Of a DNA stretch of 64,000 nt, positions 42,934-55,009 are shown piece after piece. Origin of the DNA: Crambe crambe (lineage: Eukaryota > Porifera > Demospongiae > Poecilosclerida > Crambeidae); NCBI GenBank assembly GCA_963924555.1, contig OZ004588.1, positions 4,340,001-4,404,000 of the forward strand. Direction: 5' to 3'. The position numbers and the translations under genes were made by a program. The notes under the pieces were generated by a model. It saw nothing but the letters and a program-made list of their open reading frames with translations. It did no database searches and was not told the origin of the DNA. Within the stretch, counting starts at the first letter, position 1, and each line of letters begins with the position of its first letter.

Positions 42934-44325
42934 CTTGACAAAGATGATTATTTTATTAGGATCTGGCCTGCATCTTGCATCAGGCACTAGAAGTGCCAAA
43001 ATCAACAATGAAAGAATCAAATTTCCTAAAGATGAAATAAGATTTAAAATAACAGTTTCAATTGCACAGCATGGCATACCTTCAGTATTATCCTTTGCTT
43101 CTAGAGATAGGCAAGAATTATGCAGTACTTCCACTTCCCCATGAGCAAGGACGGGTGGAATTACAGACTTCCAGCGCTCCCTAGCAGTTGCCCACATAGA
43201 ATTTTCCCCCATTATCCTCTGGATTTCTAACATTAACTTAAAACAAAACAAACAAGCAAAAGAACAAAAACCAAAAAAAAACTACATCATTTCTCCAGCT
43301 CAATAAGTAATCATAATTATACCTCATCAGCTTCTTGGAGAAATGGAAACTTGGTGAAAATTTCATTGAGGTCCATTGAATTCTCTAAAATCTCAGCTCT
43401 CCTCATGGCAAAAGAACGTATCATGAGGTCCTTCTCACCATGAGGATTTCTGTTAGATTTCTTGAACTGTACCTATGAAAAATGACAGTATTACTTATAA
43501 TATTAATACATAGGTATAATCTCACCTGAAGAGCTTTTGCGTGCCGTGATATTCCTCTCCAGGTAGCGGAAGTGGTTGGCTGATAGATTTCATGATACCA
43601 GGTGACTTCTGTATCAGCTTTTTAGAAGAGTTATCTAATGAAAAGGGGTTGATTTCGACCAGTGTTTTTTATAAAGGGCTCATTACTCATATAAAATCAA
43701 ACATAAAAGAGTACTAAAACAGAATGCCTAAGAGCTTGTACATACCCTTTTTTTCTGCAGGAGAAATTCTAGGGATTTTTTTCATGTCGAAATTCTTCAA
43801 ACCTGTTTATCAAACATGTTTCATTGCCTCCTGTAAAATAAAAAGGTTAAGTCGAGAATTTAGCTAGTTGGTATAATATGAATTACATGAGGTTTTCCAA
43901 TTGATGGTTAAAAAAAAAAGCAACTTTATGTTGCCACACATATGTAGTCTTCGTTGGTAGGAAATTTCTTTATGCGTAACATGGCATAAGCTACTTGAGT
44001 GATGAAATATTGAATTTACTTTTCAGATATTTTCCTGGAAGCAAGTGGTTCATCTATATCACGATGATAGTGCAACGGTAAAGGAAAAGGATCAGGGAGT
44101 GGAGCCTCATCTAAATCCCGTTTTGGCCTCTTCTTGTTAGAGCACTATCATCATTATTATGCACCTGAAGATTTCTTTATCTACAGTCACCTGTCCATCA
44201 TTTTTTATGATCTCAATGATATCACCATTTTCTTTTGGATCATCACCATCTTCACTCTCAAGCTTACGCTTCCAACTGCTAAATAAAGCTTCATCACTAT
44301 TACTCTTGTCATCATTGGCAGTTTG
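42934..44325 (-). pseudogene. SAMD3-like multi-exon gene fragment, copy 3
   Basis: Mirror of 33,334-34,725 (coordinate sum 77,659) with the same translation in the final exon (IMGENSMWATARERW). Same breaks as copy 2, so duplicated after decay. Confidence 0.5.
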
Positions 44326-44569
44326 CTAGAAAATACAATTAAACATACCATGCAGCTGCTGCAGTGCATTAACACGTCTACCTACTATGGTTACATGTAC
44401 ATGTTTTAATTAGCTGGCTAGTTGTATAGTGGACCCTACTTCAAATCCGCTTCCCCATTAATCCAACCTACCCTTTAACGACATCCATAGCCATTATGAG
44501 ATACTAATCCAAAACTTTTACTGATCTGAATAATCACTGGTAAGGTCATTTGCATCAGTGACGGTTTAC

Positions 44570-46440
44570 TGATAGAGCCAGAGGACGACTAAGAGTATGT
44601 ACAATAAAAAATAGGATTAGTATGTGCTTGGAATATACGGATGTGTCCTTAGTCCAGTAGCACTTACGACAGAGCCAGAGGATGACTAAGAAATTTTAAA
44701 AGGTGGAATATATCGACGTGTCCTTAGTCCGGTAGCACTTACGATAGAGCCAGAGGATGACTAAGAAATAGAAATCTGTACAATAAAAAATAGGAATAGT
44801 TTGCACTTGTTAGAGTGATGCTGGAGACAATTTATGGAGGAAATACCTTGTTTTAAAAGGTGGAATATAACGATGTGTCCTTAGTCCGGTAGCACTTATG
44901 ATAGAGCCAGAGGATGATCTGTACCATAAAAACAGGATTAGTTTGCAGTTGTTAGAGTGATGCTGGAGACAATTTATGGAGGAAATATCTCGTTTTAAAG
45001 GGTGGAATATATCGATATGTCCTTAGTCCGGTAGCACTTACGATAGAGCCAGAGGACAACTAAGAAATACAAATCTGTACAATAAAAAATAGGATTAGTT
45101 TGCACTCATTACGGTGATGGTGGAGACAATTTATGGAGGAAATACCTTGTTTTAAAAGGTGGAATATATCGATGTGTCCGACTAAGAAATAGAAATCTGT
45201 ACAATAAAAAATAGGATTAGTTTTCACTTGTTAGAGTGATGCTAGAGACAATTTATGGAGGAAATACCTTGTTTTAAAAGGGATGTGTCTTTAGTCCAGT
45301 AGCACTTATGATAGAGCCAGAGGATGACTAAGAAATAGAAATCTGGTACAATAAAAAATAGGATTAGTTTGCACTTGTTAGAGTGATGCTGGAGACAATT
45401 TATGGAGGAAATACCTTGTTTTAAAAGGTGGAATATACCGATGTGTCCTTAGTCCGATAGCAGAGCCAGAGGATGAATAAGAAATACAAATCTGTACAAT
45501 AAGAAATAGGATTAGTTTGCACTTGTTATGGACAATTTATGGAGGGAGTACCTAGTTTTAAAAGGTGGGATATATCGATGTGTTCTTAGTCCAGTAGCAC
45601 TTAGAATAGAGCCAGAGGAAGACTAAGAAATAGAAATATGTACAATGAAAATAGGACTAGTTTGCACTTGTTAGAGTGATGCTGGAGACAACTTATGGAG
45701 GAAATACCTTGTTTTTAAAGGTGGAATATAACGATGTGTCCTTAGTCCGGCAGCACTTACGATAGAGCCAGAGGATGACTAAGAAATAGAAATCTGTACA
45801 ATAAAAAATAGGATTTCAATTTATGGAGGAAATACCTTGTTTTAAAAGGGATGTGTCCTTAGTCCAGTAGCATTTACAATAGAGCCAGAGGATGACTAAG
45901 AAATAGAAATCTGTACAATAAAAAATAGGATTAGTTTGCACTTGTTAGAGTGATGCTAGCGACAATTTATGGAGGAAATACCTTGTTTTAAAAGGTGGAA
46001 TATAACGATGTGTCCTTAGTCCAGTAGCACTTACAATAGAGCCTAAGAAATAGAAATCTGTACAATAAAAAATAGTGTTAGTTAGCACTTGTTAGAGTGA
46101 TGCTAGAGACAATTTATGGAGGGAATACCTTGTTTTAAAAGGTGGAATATACCGATGTGTCTTTAGTCCGGTAGCACTTACGATAGAGCCTAAGAAATAG
46201 AAATCTGTACAATAAAAAATAGTATTAGTCTGCACTTGTTAGAGTGATGCTAGAGACAATTTATGGAGGGAATACCTTGTTTTAAAAGGTGGAATATACC
46301 GATGTGTCCTTAGTCCGATAGCACTTACGACAGAGCCAGAGGATGACTAAGAAATTAAGTACGATTAGTTTGCACTTGTTAGAGTGATGCTTATGGAGGC
46401 CATACCTCGTTTCAAAAGGTGAAATATAATGTGTCCTTAA
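44570..46440. repeat. Minisatellite array 3 (mirror of array 2)
   Basis: Same units in the same order as 31,240-33,090, reversed. Individual unit-specific indels are shared, so this copy arose by duplication, not independent expansion. Confidence 0.9.
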
Positions 46441-46683
46441 TTAATCCAGTATAACTTACAACAGAGCTGACTAAACTGTACAACTGTTATATGATAGTAA
46501 TGGTTGAATATCGTCCCGTACTAACAGAGCTGGTCATTTAGTTATGCTGGAATTTGATAATCACGTCCTCAGTCCATTCTGATATAGGGAGTGGCTAATA
46601 GCTAGCTACCCATGCAGCTAAAACCTATCTATAGAGCATCCTCCAGTATCACTAGCTCCTCCCTCCAGTATAGATACAGTAAT

Positions 46684-46856
46684 AGTTAGAATGTAGTATT
46701 GATGGGGTTATACCTCAGGACGCGACGAGGACGGAGTTAATGTGTCCTTAGGAGTGTGTCCTAGTCGCGCGTTTCTGATACGTACGTATAATACCTGCAG
46801 GTCTAGGACTCCGTCCTCGTCCTGAAGTATAACCCCATCAACACTACATTCTAACT
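46684..46856. mobile_element. 173-bp hairpin element at the axis of the right unit
   Basis: Mirror of 30,803-30,975: AGTTAGAATGTAGTATTGAT ... ATCAACACTACATTCTAACT. Confidence 0.75.
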
Positions 46857-46859
46857 AGG

Positions 46860-47230
46860 GTATGTTCGTGTAACATATTCAATCGGCGAGCGAAGCAGTT
46901 GGTGAAAGTCATTTGTACTTTGACTTACTAAGATATTGCAGCTGCATACATAGGAGGCTGTATAATGCTTACCACAAGCACTTAGAAAGCCAAGCGCCTA
47001 CAATCCACTTAGCACCTCTATGACAAAATGCTGTAGAAAACAATAAGCTCAAGCTGTTTGTTCTAAGTGCTATGGGCATGTTTCATTTGTGGGGTCAAAG
47101 GTCAAACGAACGTGCGCATGCGTATTATTAATTATGCCCGCTAGCTATTGACGTACGTATATATTATATATAAATATATATCTCGAGCTCCCGTTGACAT
47201 GACCGGAGAGTGGCTCGCTTCGCTCGCCAA
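46860..47230. repeat. T family copy at the centre of the right unit
   Basis: Mirror of 30,432-30,800, including the DR1-like GGGTCAAAGGTCA at 47,092-47,104. Confidence 0.7.
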
Positions 47231-47509
47231 CTATTACTATACTATACTGGAGGGAGGAGCTAGTAATACTGGAGGATGCTCTATAGGTAGGTTTTAGCTG
47301 CATGGGTAGCTAGCTACTAGCTAAATAAATCCACTCCCTATATCAGAATGGACTGAGGACGTAATTATCAAATTCCAGCATCACTAAATGACCAGCTCTG
47401 TTATTAGTATGGGACTATATTCCACCATTACTATCATATAACAGTTTTAATTGTACAGTTTAGTCAGCTTTGGTGTAAGTGATACTGGATTAATTAAGGA
47501 CACAGTTAT

Positions 47510-49050
47510 ATTTGTATGGCCTCCACAACCATCACTCTTACAAGTGCAAACTAATCGTACTTAATTTCTTAGTCATCATCTGGCTCTGTCGTAAGTGCTA
47601 TCGGACTAAGGACACATCGGTATATTCCACCTTTTAAAACAAGGTATTCCCTCCCGTAAATTGTTTCTAGCATCACTCTAACAAGTGCAAACTAATACTA
47701 TTTTGTACAGATTTCTATTTCTTAGGCTTTATCATAAGTGCTACCGAACTAAGGACACATCGATATATTCCACCTTTTAAAACAAGGTATTCCCTCCATA
47801 AATTGTCTCCACCATCACCGTAACAAGTGCAAACTAATTCTATTTTTTATTGTACAGATTTGTATTTCTTAGTCATCCTCTGGCTCTGCTACTGGACTAA
47901 GGACACATCGTTATATTCCACCTTTTAAAACAAGGTATTCCCTCCATAAATTGTCTCCACCATCACTCTAACAAGTGCAAACTAATCCTATTTTTTATTG
48001 TACAGATTTGTATTTCTTAGTCATCCTCTGGCTCTGCTACTGGACTAAGGACACATCGTTATATCCCACCTTTTAAAAATAGGTACTCCCTCCATAAATT
48101 GTCCATAACAAGTGCAAACTAATTCTATTTTTTTATTATACAGATTTGTATTTCTTATTCATCCTCTGGCTCTGCTACCGGACTAAGGACACATCGTTAT
48201 ATTCCACCTTTTAAAACAAGGTATTCCCTCTATAAATTGTCTCCACCATCACTCTAACAAGTGCAAACTAATCCTATTTTTTATTGTACAGATTCTATTT
48301 CTTAGTCATTCTCTGGCTCTATCGTAAGTGCTACTGGACTAAGGACACATCGGTATATACCACCTTTTAAAACAAGGTATTTCCTCCATAAATTGTCTCT
48401 AGCATCACTCTAACAGTGCAAACTAATCCTATTTTTTATTGTACAGATTTCTATTTCGTAGTCATCCTCTGGCTCTATTGTAAGTGCTACCGGACTAAGG
48501 ACACATCGATATATTCCACCTTTTAAAACAAGGTATTCCCTCCCATAAATTGTCTCCAGCATCACTCTAACAAGTGCAAACTAATCCTATTTTTTAATTG
48601 TACTATGTCTTAGTCATCTATCGTAAGTGCTACTGGACTAAGGACACATCCCTTTTAAAACAAGGTATTTCCTCCATAAATTGTCTCTAGCATCACTCTA
48701 ACAAGTGCAAACTAATCCTATTTTAGATTTGTATTTTTTAGTCATCCTCTGGCTCTATCGTAAGTGCTACCGGACTAAGGACACATCAATATATTCCACC
48801 CTTTAAAATGAGGTATTTCCTCCATAAATTGTCTGTAACAAGTGCAAACTAATCCTATTTCTTATTGTACAGATTTCTATTTCTTAGTCATCCTCTGGCT
48901 CTATCGTAAGTGCTGCCGGACTAAGGACACATCAATATATTCCACCTATTAAAATATTCTAAGCACAAACTAATCCTATTTTTTATTGTACATATTCTTA
49001 GTCATCCCCTGGCTCTATCAGTGAACCGTCACTAATGCAAATAGCCTTAC
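47510..49050. repeat. Minisatellite array 4 (mirror of array 1)
   Basis: Same units and unit-specific deletions as 28,575-30,135 on the opposite strand. Confidence 0.9.
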
Positions 49051-49281
49051 CAGTGATTATTCAGATCAGTAAAAGTTTTGGATTAGCAATTTAATGTATC
49101 TCGTAATGGCTGTGAATGTCGTTAAAGGGTAGGTTGGATTAATGGGGAAGCGGATTTGAAGTAGGGTCCACTATACAACTAGCCAGCTAATTAAAACATG
49201 TACATGTAACCATAGTAGGTAGACGTGTTAATGCACTGCAGCAGCTGCATGGTACGTTTATGAATGTAATGTATTTTCTAG

Positions 49282-50649
49282 CAAACTGCCAATGATGACA
49301 AGAGTAATAGTGATGAAGCTTTATTTAGCAGTCGGAAGCGTAAGCTTGAGAGTGAAGACGATGATGATCCAAAAGAAAAATTAATGATGATAGCATTGAG
49401 ATTATAAAAAATGATGGACAGGTAACTGTAGATAAAGAAACTTTCAGGTGCATAATAATAATGTATAATATAACATAGTGCTCTAAGAAGAAGAGGCCAA
49501 AACAGGATTTAGATGAGGCTCCACTCCCTGATCCTTTTCCTTTACCATTGCACTATCGTCGTGATATAGATGAAGCACTTGTTTGCAGAAAAATGTCTAA
49601 AAAATATTTCATCAATCTAGTAGCTTATGCCATGTTACGCATAAAGAAATTTCCTACCAACAAAGACTACATAATTATTATTATGTGTGGCAAGATCTAT
49701 AATCATAAAGTATCCTTTTTTTAAACCATCAATTGGAAAACCTTATGTAATTCATATTATACCAACTAGCAAAATTCTCAACTTATTTTACAGGATGCAA
49801 TGAAACATAGTTTGATAAAGAATTTCGACGTGAAAAAAAACAACCTAGAATTTCTCCTGCAGAAAAAAAGGGTATGTACAAGCTCTTAGGCATTCTGTTT
49901 TAGTACTCCTTGATTTTATATGAGTAATGAGCCCTTTGTAAAAAAACACTGGTTGAAATCAATCTTCTAAACAGCTGGTACAGAAGTCACCTGGTATCAT
50001 GAAATCTATCAGCCAACCACTTCTGCTACCTGGAGAGTTAGCTATTCACGGCACACAAAAGCTCTTCAGGTGAGATTATACCTATGCATTGATATTATAA
50101 TTAATACTGTCATTTTTCATAGGTACAGTTCAACAAATCTAACAGAAATCTTCATGTTGTGAAGGACCTCATGATGCGCTCTATTGCCGTGAGGAGAGCT
50201 GAGATTTTATGGACCTCAATGAAATTTTCACCAGATTTCCATTTCTCCAAGAAGCTGATGAGGTATAATTATGATTACTTATTGAGCTGGAGAAATGACA
50301 TAGTTTTTTTTAATTTGTTTGTTTGTTTTGTTTTAAGTTAATGTTAGAAATTCAGAGGATAATGGGGGGAAATTCTATGTGGGCAACTGGTAGGGAGCGC
50401 TGGAAATCTGTAATTCCACGCATCCTTACTCGTCTGGAAGTGGAAGTACTGCATAATTCTCGCCTATCTCACATTATGTTAGAAGCAAAGGATAATACTG
50501 AAGGTATGCCATGCAGTGCAGTTGAAACTGTTATTTTAAATGTTATTTCTGAAATCTTTAGGAAATTTGATTCTTTGTTGATTTTGGCACTTCTAGTGCC
50601 TGATGCAAGATGCAGGCCAGATCCTAATAAAATAATCGTCTTTGTCAAG
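49282..50649 (+). pseudogene. SAMD3-like multi-exon gene fragment, copy 4 (right outer)
   Basis: Seen: an exon from 49,282 (QTANDDKSNSDEALF then KRKLESEDDDDPKEK) shifts frame before its donor. An open stretch from 49,479 contains RRPKQDLDEAPLPDPFPL-like sequence and YFINLVAYAMLRIKKFPTNK. Then come the 50,139-50,275 exon (VQFNKSNRNLHVVKD) and the final exon ending at 50,649 (IMGGNSMWATGRERWKS). Relative to copy 2 it lost codons in the E-N-S-M segment and is not translatable end to end. Confidence 0.45.
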
Positions 50650-51150
50650 GTATGTTAGTAACATATTATGCCAAGCATTACCCAGTATCCCTAAAACAAC
50701 CTTGTATTGGGCCTTATGTATGACACTTGGTGTAGTATAGCTGGATAGCAAAAGTAATGTGCACTTTGCGATAAAATCATGAAACTATGCACATTAATTC
50801 TACACATAATGGACCATACATTTTGACGTAGAACCATCTTGGTAAATTTATGTGTTAATTTGCGTACAAAAATAGCTATTAAATCTTGACATATCACTGT
50901 AATCTACCCATTTTGGCTATCATTTGAATGGTCATGTTCTAAGGAACATCTTGAGACTTGAATCAAGTTCATACTTAATTTGGTTTAAAAGTTATGACCA
51001 TTTTTATACCTTGAAATGTGTTGAAATCTGGTTTATTAGCGTTATTTCTGTGTAGTGGTTTGTACTTGCAGGCTGGCAAATAGAATTCAGTTGGCACACA
51101 TGATGGTAAGATGACCTAGACTATCGAGTGTTTTCAAAGGATCTGTTGCT

Positions 51151-51489
51151 ATGGCAAAGCGGCATTCATTAGTGGATGCTTCTACACCTATGCCTCTCAA
51201 GAAACCTTGTATCACAGACTGGAGGTTTTGTGTCCTTTATCAAAAGAACACAAGAACAGATTTGGAATATCCAGCTAGGTCGTCCAAAGCACCTATTGGT
51301 AGTGGCTACAAATCATTAGCAGAGCATCTCATTCAGTTTCAGATGCATGATTGCATGCCACTAGATAAAAGGCTAGATGATGGAGATGAAGCTATGATGA
51401 TGAGGCACCACACTTGCTGGCATAAAGCATGTCGCGTAAAATTGAACCAGACCAAGCTTGAGCGGCTGGAAAAAGACTTACAGATATGA
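51151..51489 (+). pseudogene. N-terminal fragment of TAGTATAG element protein
   Basis: 112 codons starting MAKRHSLVDASTPMPLKKPC. It has Cys at the end of that string, a C-V-L-Y segment and a H-H-T-C-W-H-K-A-C cluster near residues 84-94, then a charged helix (KLERLEKDLQI). This order (short basic N-terminus, Cys pair, later H-x-x-C-W/Y cluster) is common to a group of uncharacterised proteins. After the stop, related coding text continues in other frames to about 51,705 (RCFFCDESASSACLHNAST, then LLAKLAP), so the gene is frameshifted. Confidence 0.55.
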
Positions 51490-51708
51490 AGAATGACAGG
51501 GCTAAGTCACTGCCTGTGGAGACGAGAGTGTGAGGACAGATGCTTCTTCTGTGATGAATCAGCTAGTTCTGCATGTCTACACAATGCTTCCACCTACGAT
51601 ATCGACAGGAAAGTTCGCAAGAGCTTGAAGATACTTCTCTCTTAGCCAAATTGGCACCAAGGTGACATGATTGCCCTTGTCTTGTAGCATTGAATAACAG
51701 AGCTAGAA

Positions 51709-52092
51709 ATGCCAGAACCGGGAGTTGTAATTGAAGGTTGTGTTCATACATCAATTGGTGATGCTCTTAAGAAAGCTTGTGATCATGACGGTGATAATGA
51801 TACTATGCATTTGGCACAAGCAGCAAAAGTAGTAAGGAAGGAAATGTTCAGCCAAGCCTTTTCATTCAATGGTACATTCAGTGAAGAATCTTTGCAAAAT
51901 GCTGTACCACAGTCATTACTCGCTCTTGTCAGTATGATTTTAGAAGGTCCCAACATAAAGCACCAAACTCAGCTTGTCACTACAGCCAATACAAAAGCAT
52001 CCCATTCCATTTCTAAGCTCCTGATGTTTAACAGTGTCAAACACACGCGAACTGTGCATTCCACTTCTAGCTACTGTTTGTCACAGCTCTGA
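51709..52092 (+). pseudogene. Middle fragment of TAGTATAG element protein
   Basis: 127 codons beginning MPEPGVVIEGCVHTS; contains SLLALVSMILEGPNIKHQTQ and HSISKLLMFNSVKHTRTVHS. The S-M-I-L-x-G-P-N-I and L-L-x-F-N-S signature recurs in large uncharacterised protein families of cnidarians, sponges and fish. The central part expected after it, where a catalytic core could lie, is absent from this 2.3-kb copy. Confidence 0.5.
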
Positions 52093-52568
52093 GCATTGTT
52101 CCACTGAAACTTCATGCTGTCACATAGAGTTATTAGTGGAATGAACCCCAGGAATTTTTCATGCATTTACAGAATGTGATAGCTACTGTCTCATCTTTTA
52201 GTGGAAGAGGAAATTTTGGCAAGCTTTCCTGACATTACTGAAGCATTAGAACACCTCCTTTTGATGGAAGTTACATGTATTAGTGATTCTGTGATGTCTG
52301 CGTTGGAACGATTTGTATAGTGATCAAGGAAGCAACTGTTCACACAGAAGCCACGCAGCTTAGAGAACTTACCACCAACACAAGCTCCACTTGTACAACA
52401 TATCAAACAAGCAAGCTATCAAGCAAATTGCTGGAACAGAGCCCTGCGTCCTGCGTCTGGATCCTTGTCTTCCAAGCCCAATAGACTGGGGATGGCAAAG
52501 AGACAGTGTGGGATGGCAACCTTTGTAGACTGCTGAGTATTCTGCCAGAAGATTCTGAGTCTTGTCAT

Positions 52569-52673
52569 GATCTCATTCACTGCAGTTGCAAGAAAGGGTG
52601 TAAAGGGAAGTGTAAATGTTTGAAGGCTGCACTGAAGTGTACTCCTCTTTGTTCTTGTTCAGGAACATGTTAA
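52569..52673 (+). pseudogene. Cys-rich C-terminus of TAGTATAG element protein
   Basis: 34 codons and stop: DLIHCSCKKGCKGKCKCLKA, then LKCTPLCSCSGTC. Preceded in other frames by PSPIDWGWQRDS at about 52,473-52,508. The Cys spacing suggests a zinc-binding tail. Together with the two upstream fragments it marks the ends of one larger, internally deleted protein. Confidence 0.6.
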
Positions 52674-53002
52674 ACTGTACCGTGTTTAAACACAACTCAC
52701 AACCTACAATATTTCACTAATTCATTAACGTTTGAACAGAATGAAATATGGATATAATACAAGTACCAAATTATTTGTTACATTGAGACCTTTAATTTGA
52801 TACCCATATTATGTACATTTGGAAATTTTGGTGGTAAAAACAATTTTAACCATTAATTCACTCCTAGAGGTCAAATTCTGAGGTGGTTCTACGTCCGAAA
52901 AATAACTTCATTATGTATAGAAACTACATACGAAGTTTCACACTTTATCGTTGAATGCACATAACCTTTGATTTTTTAAAGCTAAACAGCTATACTAGTG
53001 GC

Positions 53003-53173
53003 CATAACCTTCAGTTTGATATGTTGGACTTAGTCGGTGTATAACCTTCAGTTTGAAATGTTCAGTGTGTGACCTTCAGTTAGAAATGTTGAGACTTAGT
53101 CGGTGTGTAACCTTCAGTCTGATATGTTGGGTTTAGTCAGTGTATAACCTTCAGTCTGATTTGTTGGGCATAC
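53003..53173. repeat. ~38-bp minisatellite, right arm
   Basis: Mirror of 24,450-24,620 (GTGTATAACCTTCAGTYTGA units). Confidence 0.7.
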
Positions 53174-54719
53174 CTTAAGGTGGGTATTATTGGTGACTTG
53201 TTAATTTAGCGAATTTAGCGAGTAGGCCTTTATTTGCTAATTAAAAATAGCTATTACACAAAGCTCGAAATAGCTGAAATAAATACCAGCCAAATAGTGT
53301 ATCCCCTTGAAATGCTAATATTAGTAGCCGCCAAGATGTTGGCATATGTTGAAGGTGTCAGTCTGATACACAGTGGCCCTCACTAATAGCCAGGGACCAC
53401 CAGATTAGTGAAAGTTTCAGATAACTGGATGGGTGCTTTCCATCTATCTAATGCGCCTCGAAATGGCCATGAATAATTTTGGTGTTTGTATGGGGGAGGA
53501 TTCAGATTACGATTAGCTAGGCTGGGTCATTGTTGTTGCAAAGTTTATCAAGGAGAAGGGCTGGTTTATTTTTTCTTAGATGGTATCGTAATAATAATAA
53601 TAGGGAGAACTGTGTTTCAAAGTGAATATTTGTACATAGGAATGTTCAAATTAGACATCGATCGTTGAAGATGGAGAGAATCTCGCCCCCTGTATTCTTC
53701 TTGTTTGAGATGTGAAATCACATTCTCAGGTCTTCCTGGTTATATAAAAAAATATAGTAACTGAAATTAACAGTATAGACGACATACCTTTTTGTTTAAT
53801 GTCAGCTTTTTTTATCTTCGACATTCAGTATCCTATAGGTTGTTCGAATTTTTATACTCTTTATGGAAATTTATGCTCTAGATTATCCTATTGAAAAAGC
53901 CACTATTGCTGTGAAACATTTTATGACTGCTATTAGTAATAATTAACCGTTTCATCTTTATTCTTTTGTGTATGTGTTATTTTATTCTTTGTTTCATTGT
54001 TTGTCATTAAAAATCCCCAGAAAACACCTATTAGAGAGTGCCTATCATACTGTATAAAGTGTGTGACACACACTATGTGAGGTGTGCTAGCACACTGGAT
54101 ACACACCAAAACTAGAGTAAGCATTGCAACGGGATGAGAGGTGTGCATTACACGCTAAATTGTTTACTACTTCACAGTCGAATGGCCAGCGGTCCAAAAC
54201 AGTACATTTATTGCAGATCCCGGAAGTTGCCCGCGCACCTTGATATATATATATATATAGTAATGACCTGAGAGTCAGCAAGCTCGCTGTGCTCGCTAGC
54301 TGAATTATAGTGATATTTTGACCTTGGAAATAGATATGATAGTTGATGAAGCGCTGTCTACATTAAGTGCACAACTGGGCTATGATCTGAGGCCATACCA
54401 AAAAAACAAAGGAAAAAAAAACTAATGGTATTTATCTGCCTTTCTACTGGCAATGACAAGTATCTGTTATAGTTTGCTAATCTTGCAGGCCAGAATAAAT
54501 TCTTCCTTTTTCTTGGGGGCTGGGGAAAGAAGGAGTCTGCATGCCCAAACTGCATTGGACCATGGGTAATACAGTACCTCCGGTGGATATGAAGCGCCCA
54601 CGTACTTTTTGCTCTGTAACGCTTAAGGACAATGTTCTAACTGTTCTTTACTCTATATATAACCGTAATAAAAAGAGAAAGTTAGCGGTCAATTAAATTC
54701 AGTTCTATTCAGGAATACG

Positions 54720-54880
54720 TACGTACCTGGATTGTAGATGCTAGCTTATCTAATTGTTTTGTGGTAGCTTTCTATATGCATGCAGCTGCCTGCCACTTAC
54801 ATGACTAAACAGCGAAACACAAGCCTATCAGCTCTAAACTACAGGTTGCTTCTTGCTGACTTTAAAATTTAAAAAGTCAT
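54720..54880. repeat. T family copy at the outer edge of the right arm
   Basis: ACGTACGTACCTGGATTGTA, ATGCATGCAGCTGCCTGCC, ACACAAGCCTATCAGCTCT. Mirror of 17,180-17,345. Confidence 0.5.
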
Positions 54881-55009
54881 AAGAACACTTGCACTTTGCC
54901 CTAGTACTATGTGTAATAAATTCTGAGAATTTGTAAATCTAGGATATATGCCCACATTCTGGCAGAGTTTATAAAAACCTTGCATCTTTCGTCTACTAGA
55001 CGTATTTCC

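Larger units (their letters stand above)
50733..52997 (+). mobile_element. 2,265-bp DNA transposon with TAGTATAGCTG ends, right-arm copy
   Basis: Mirror of 24,626-26,890 with the same length. Begins TAGTATAGCTGGATAGC, ends GCTAAACAGCTATACTA, flanked by GTG (50,730-50,732 and 52,998-53,000). TIRs about 115 bp, imperfect. The coding strand of its decayed gene is plus here. Confidence 0.85.
40832..54915 (-). repeat. Right arm of giant inverted repeat
   Basis: Seen: reverse complement of 17,118-36,825 minus the LTR element. The innermost shared base pair is at about 36,825/40,832 (GGTATAAGTTTGG) and the outermost at about 17,118/54,915 (GCCCTAGTACTATGTGTA). Deletions relative to the left arm lie near 54,015 (about 57 bp), 54,168 and 54,650. 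The spacer is about 4.0 kb. Confidence 0.88.

Noticed and set aside
17118-54915. Polinton/Maverick or viral origin of the large palindrome
   Set aside because: No DNA polymerase B, ATPase, capsid or retroviral-type integrase gene apart from the nested LTR element.
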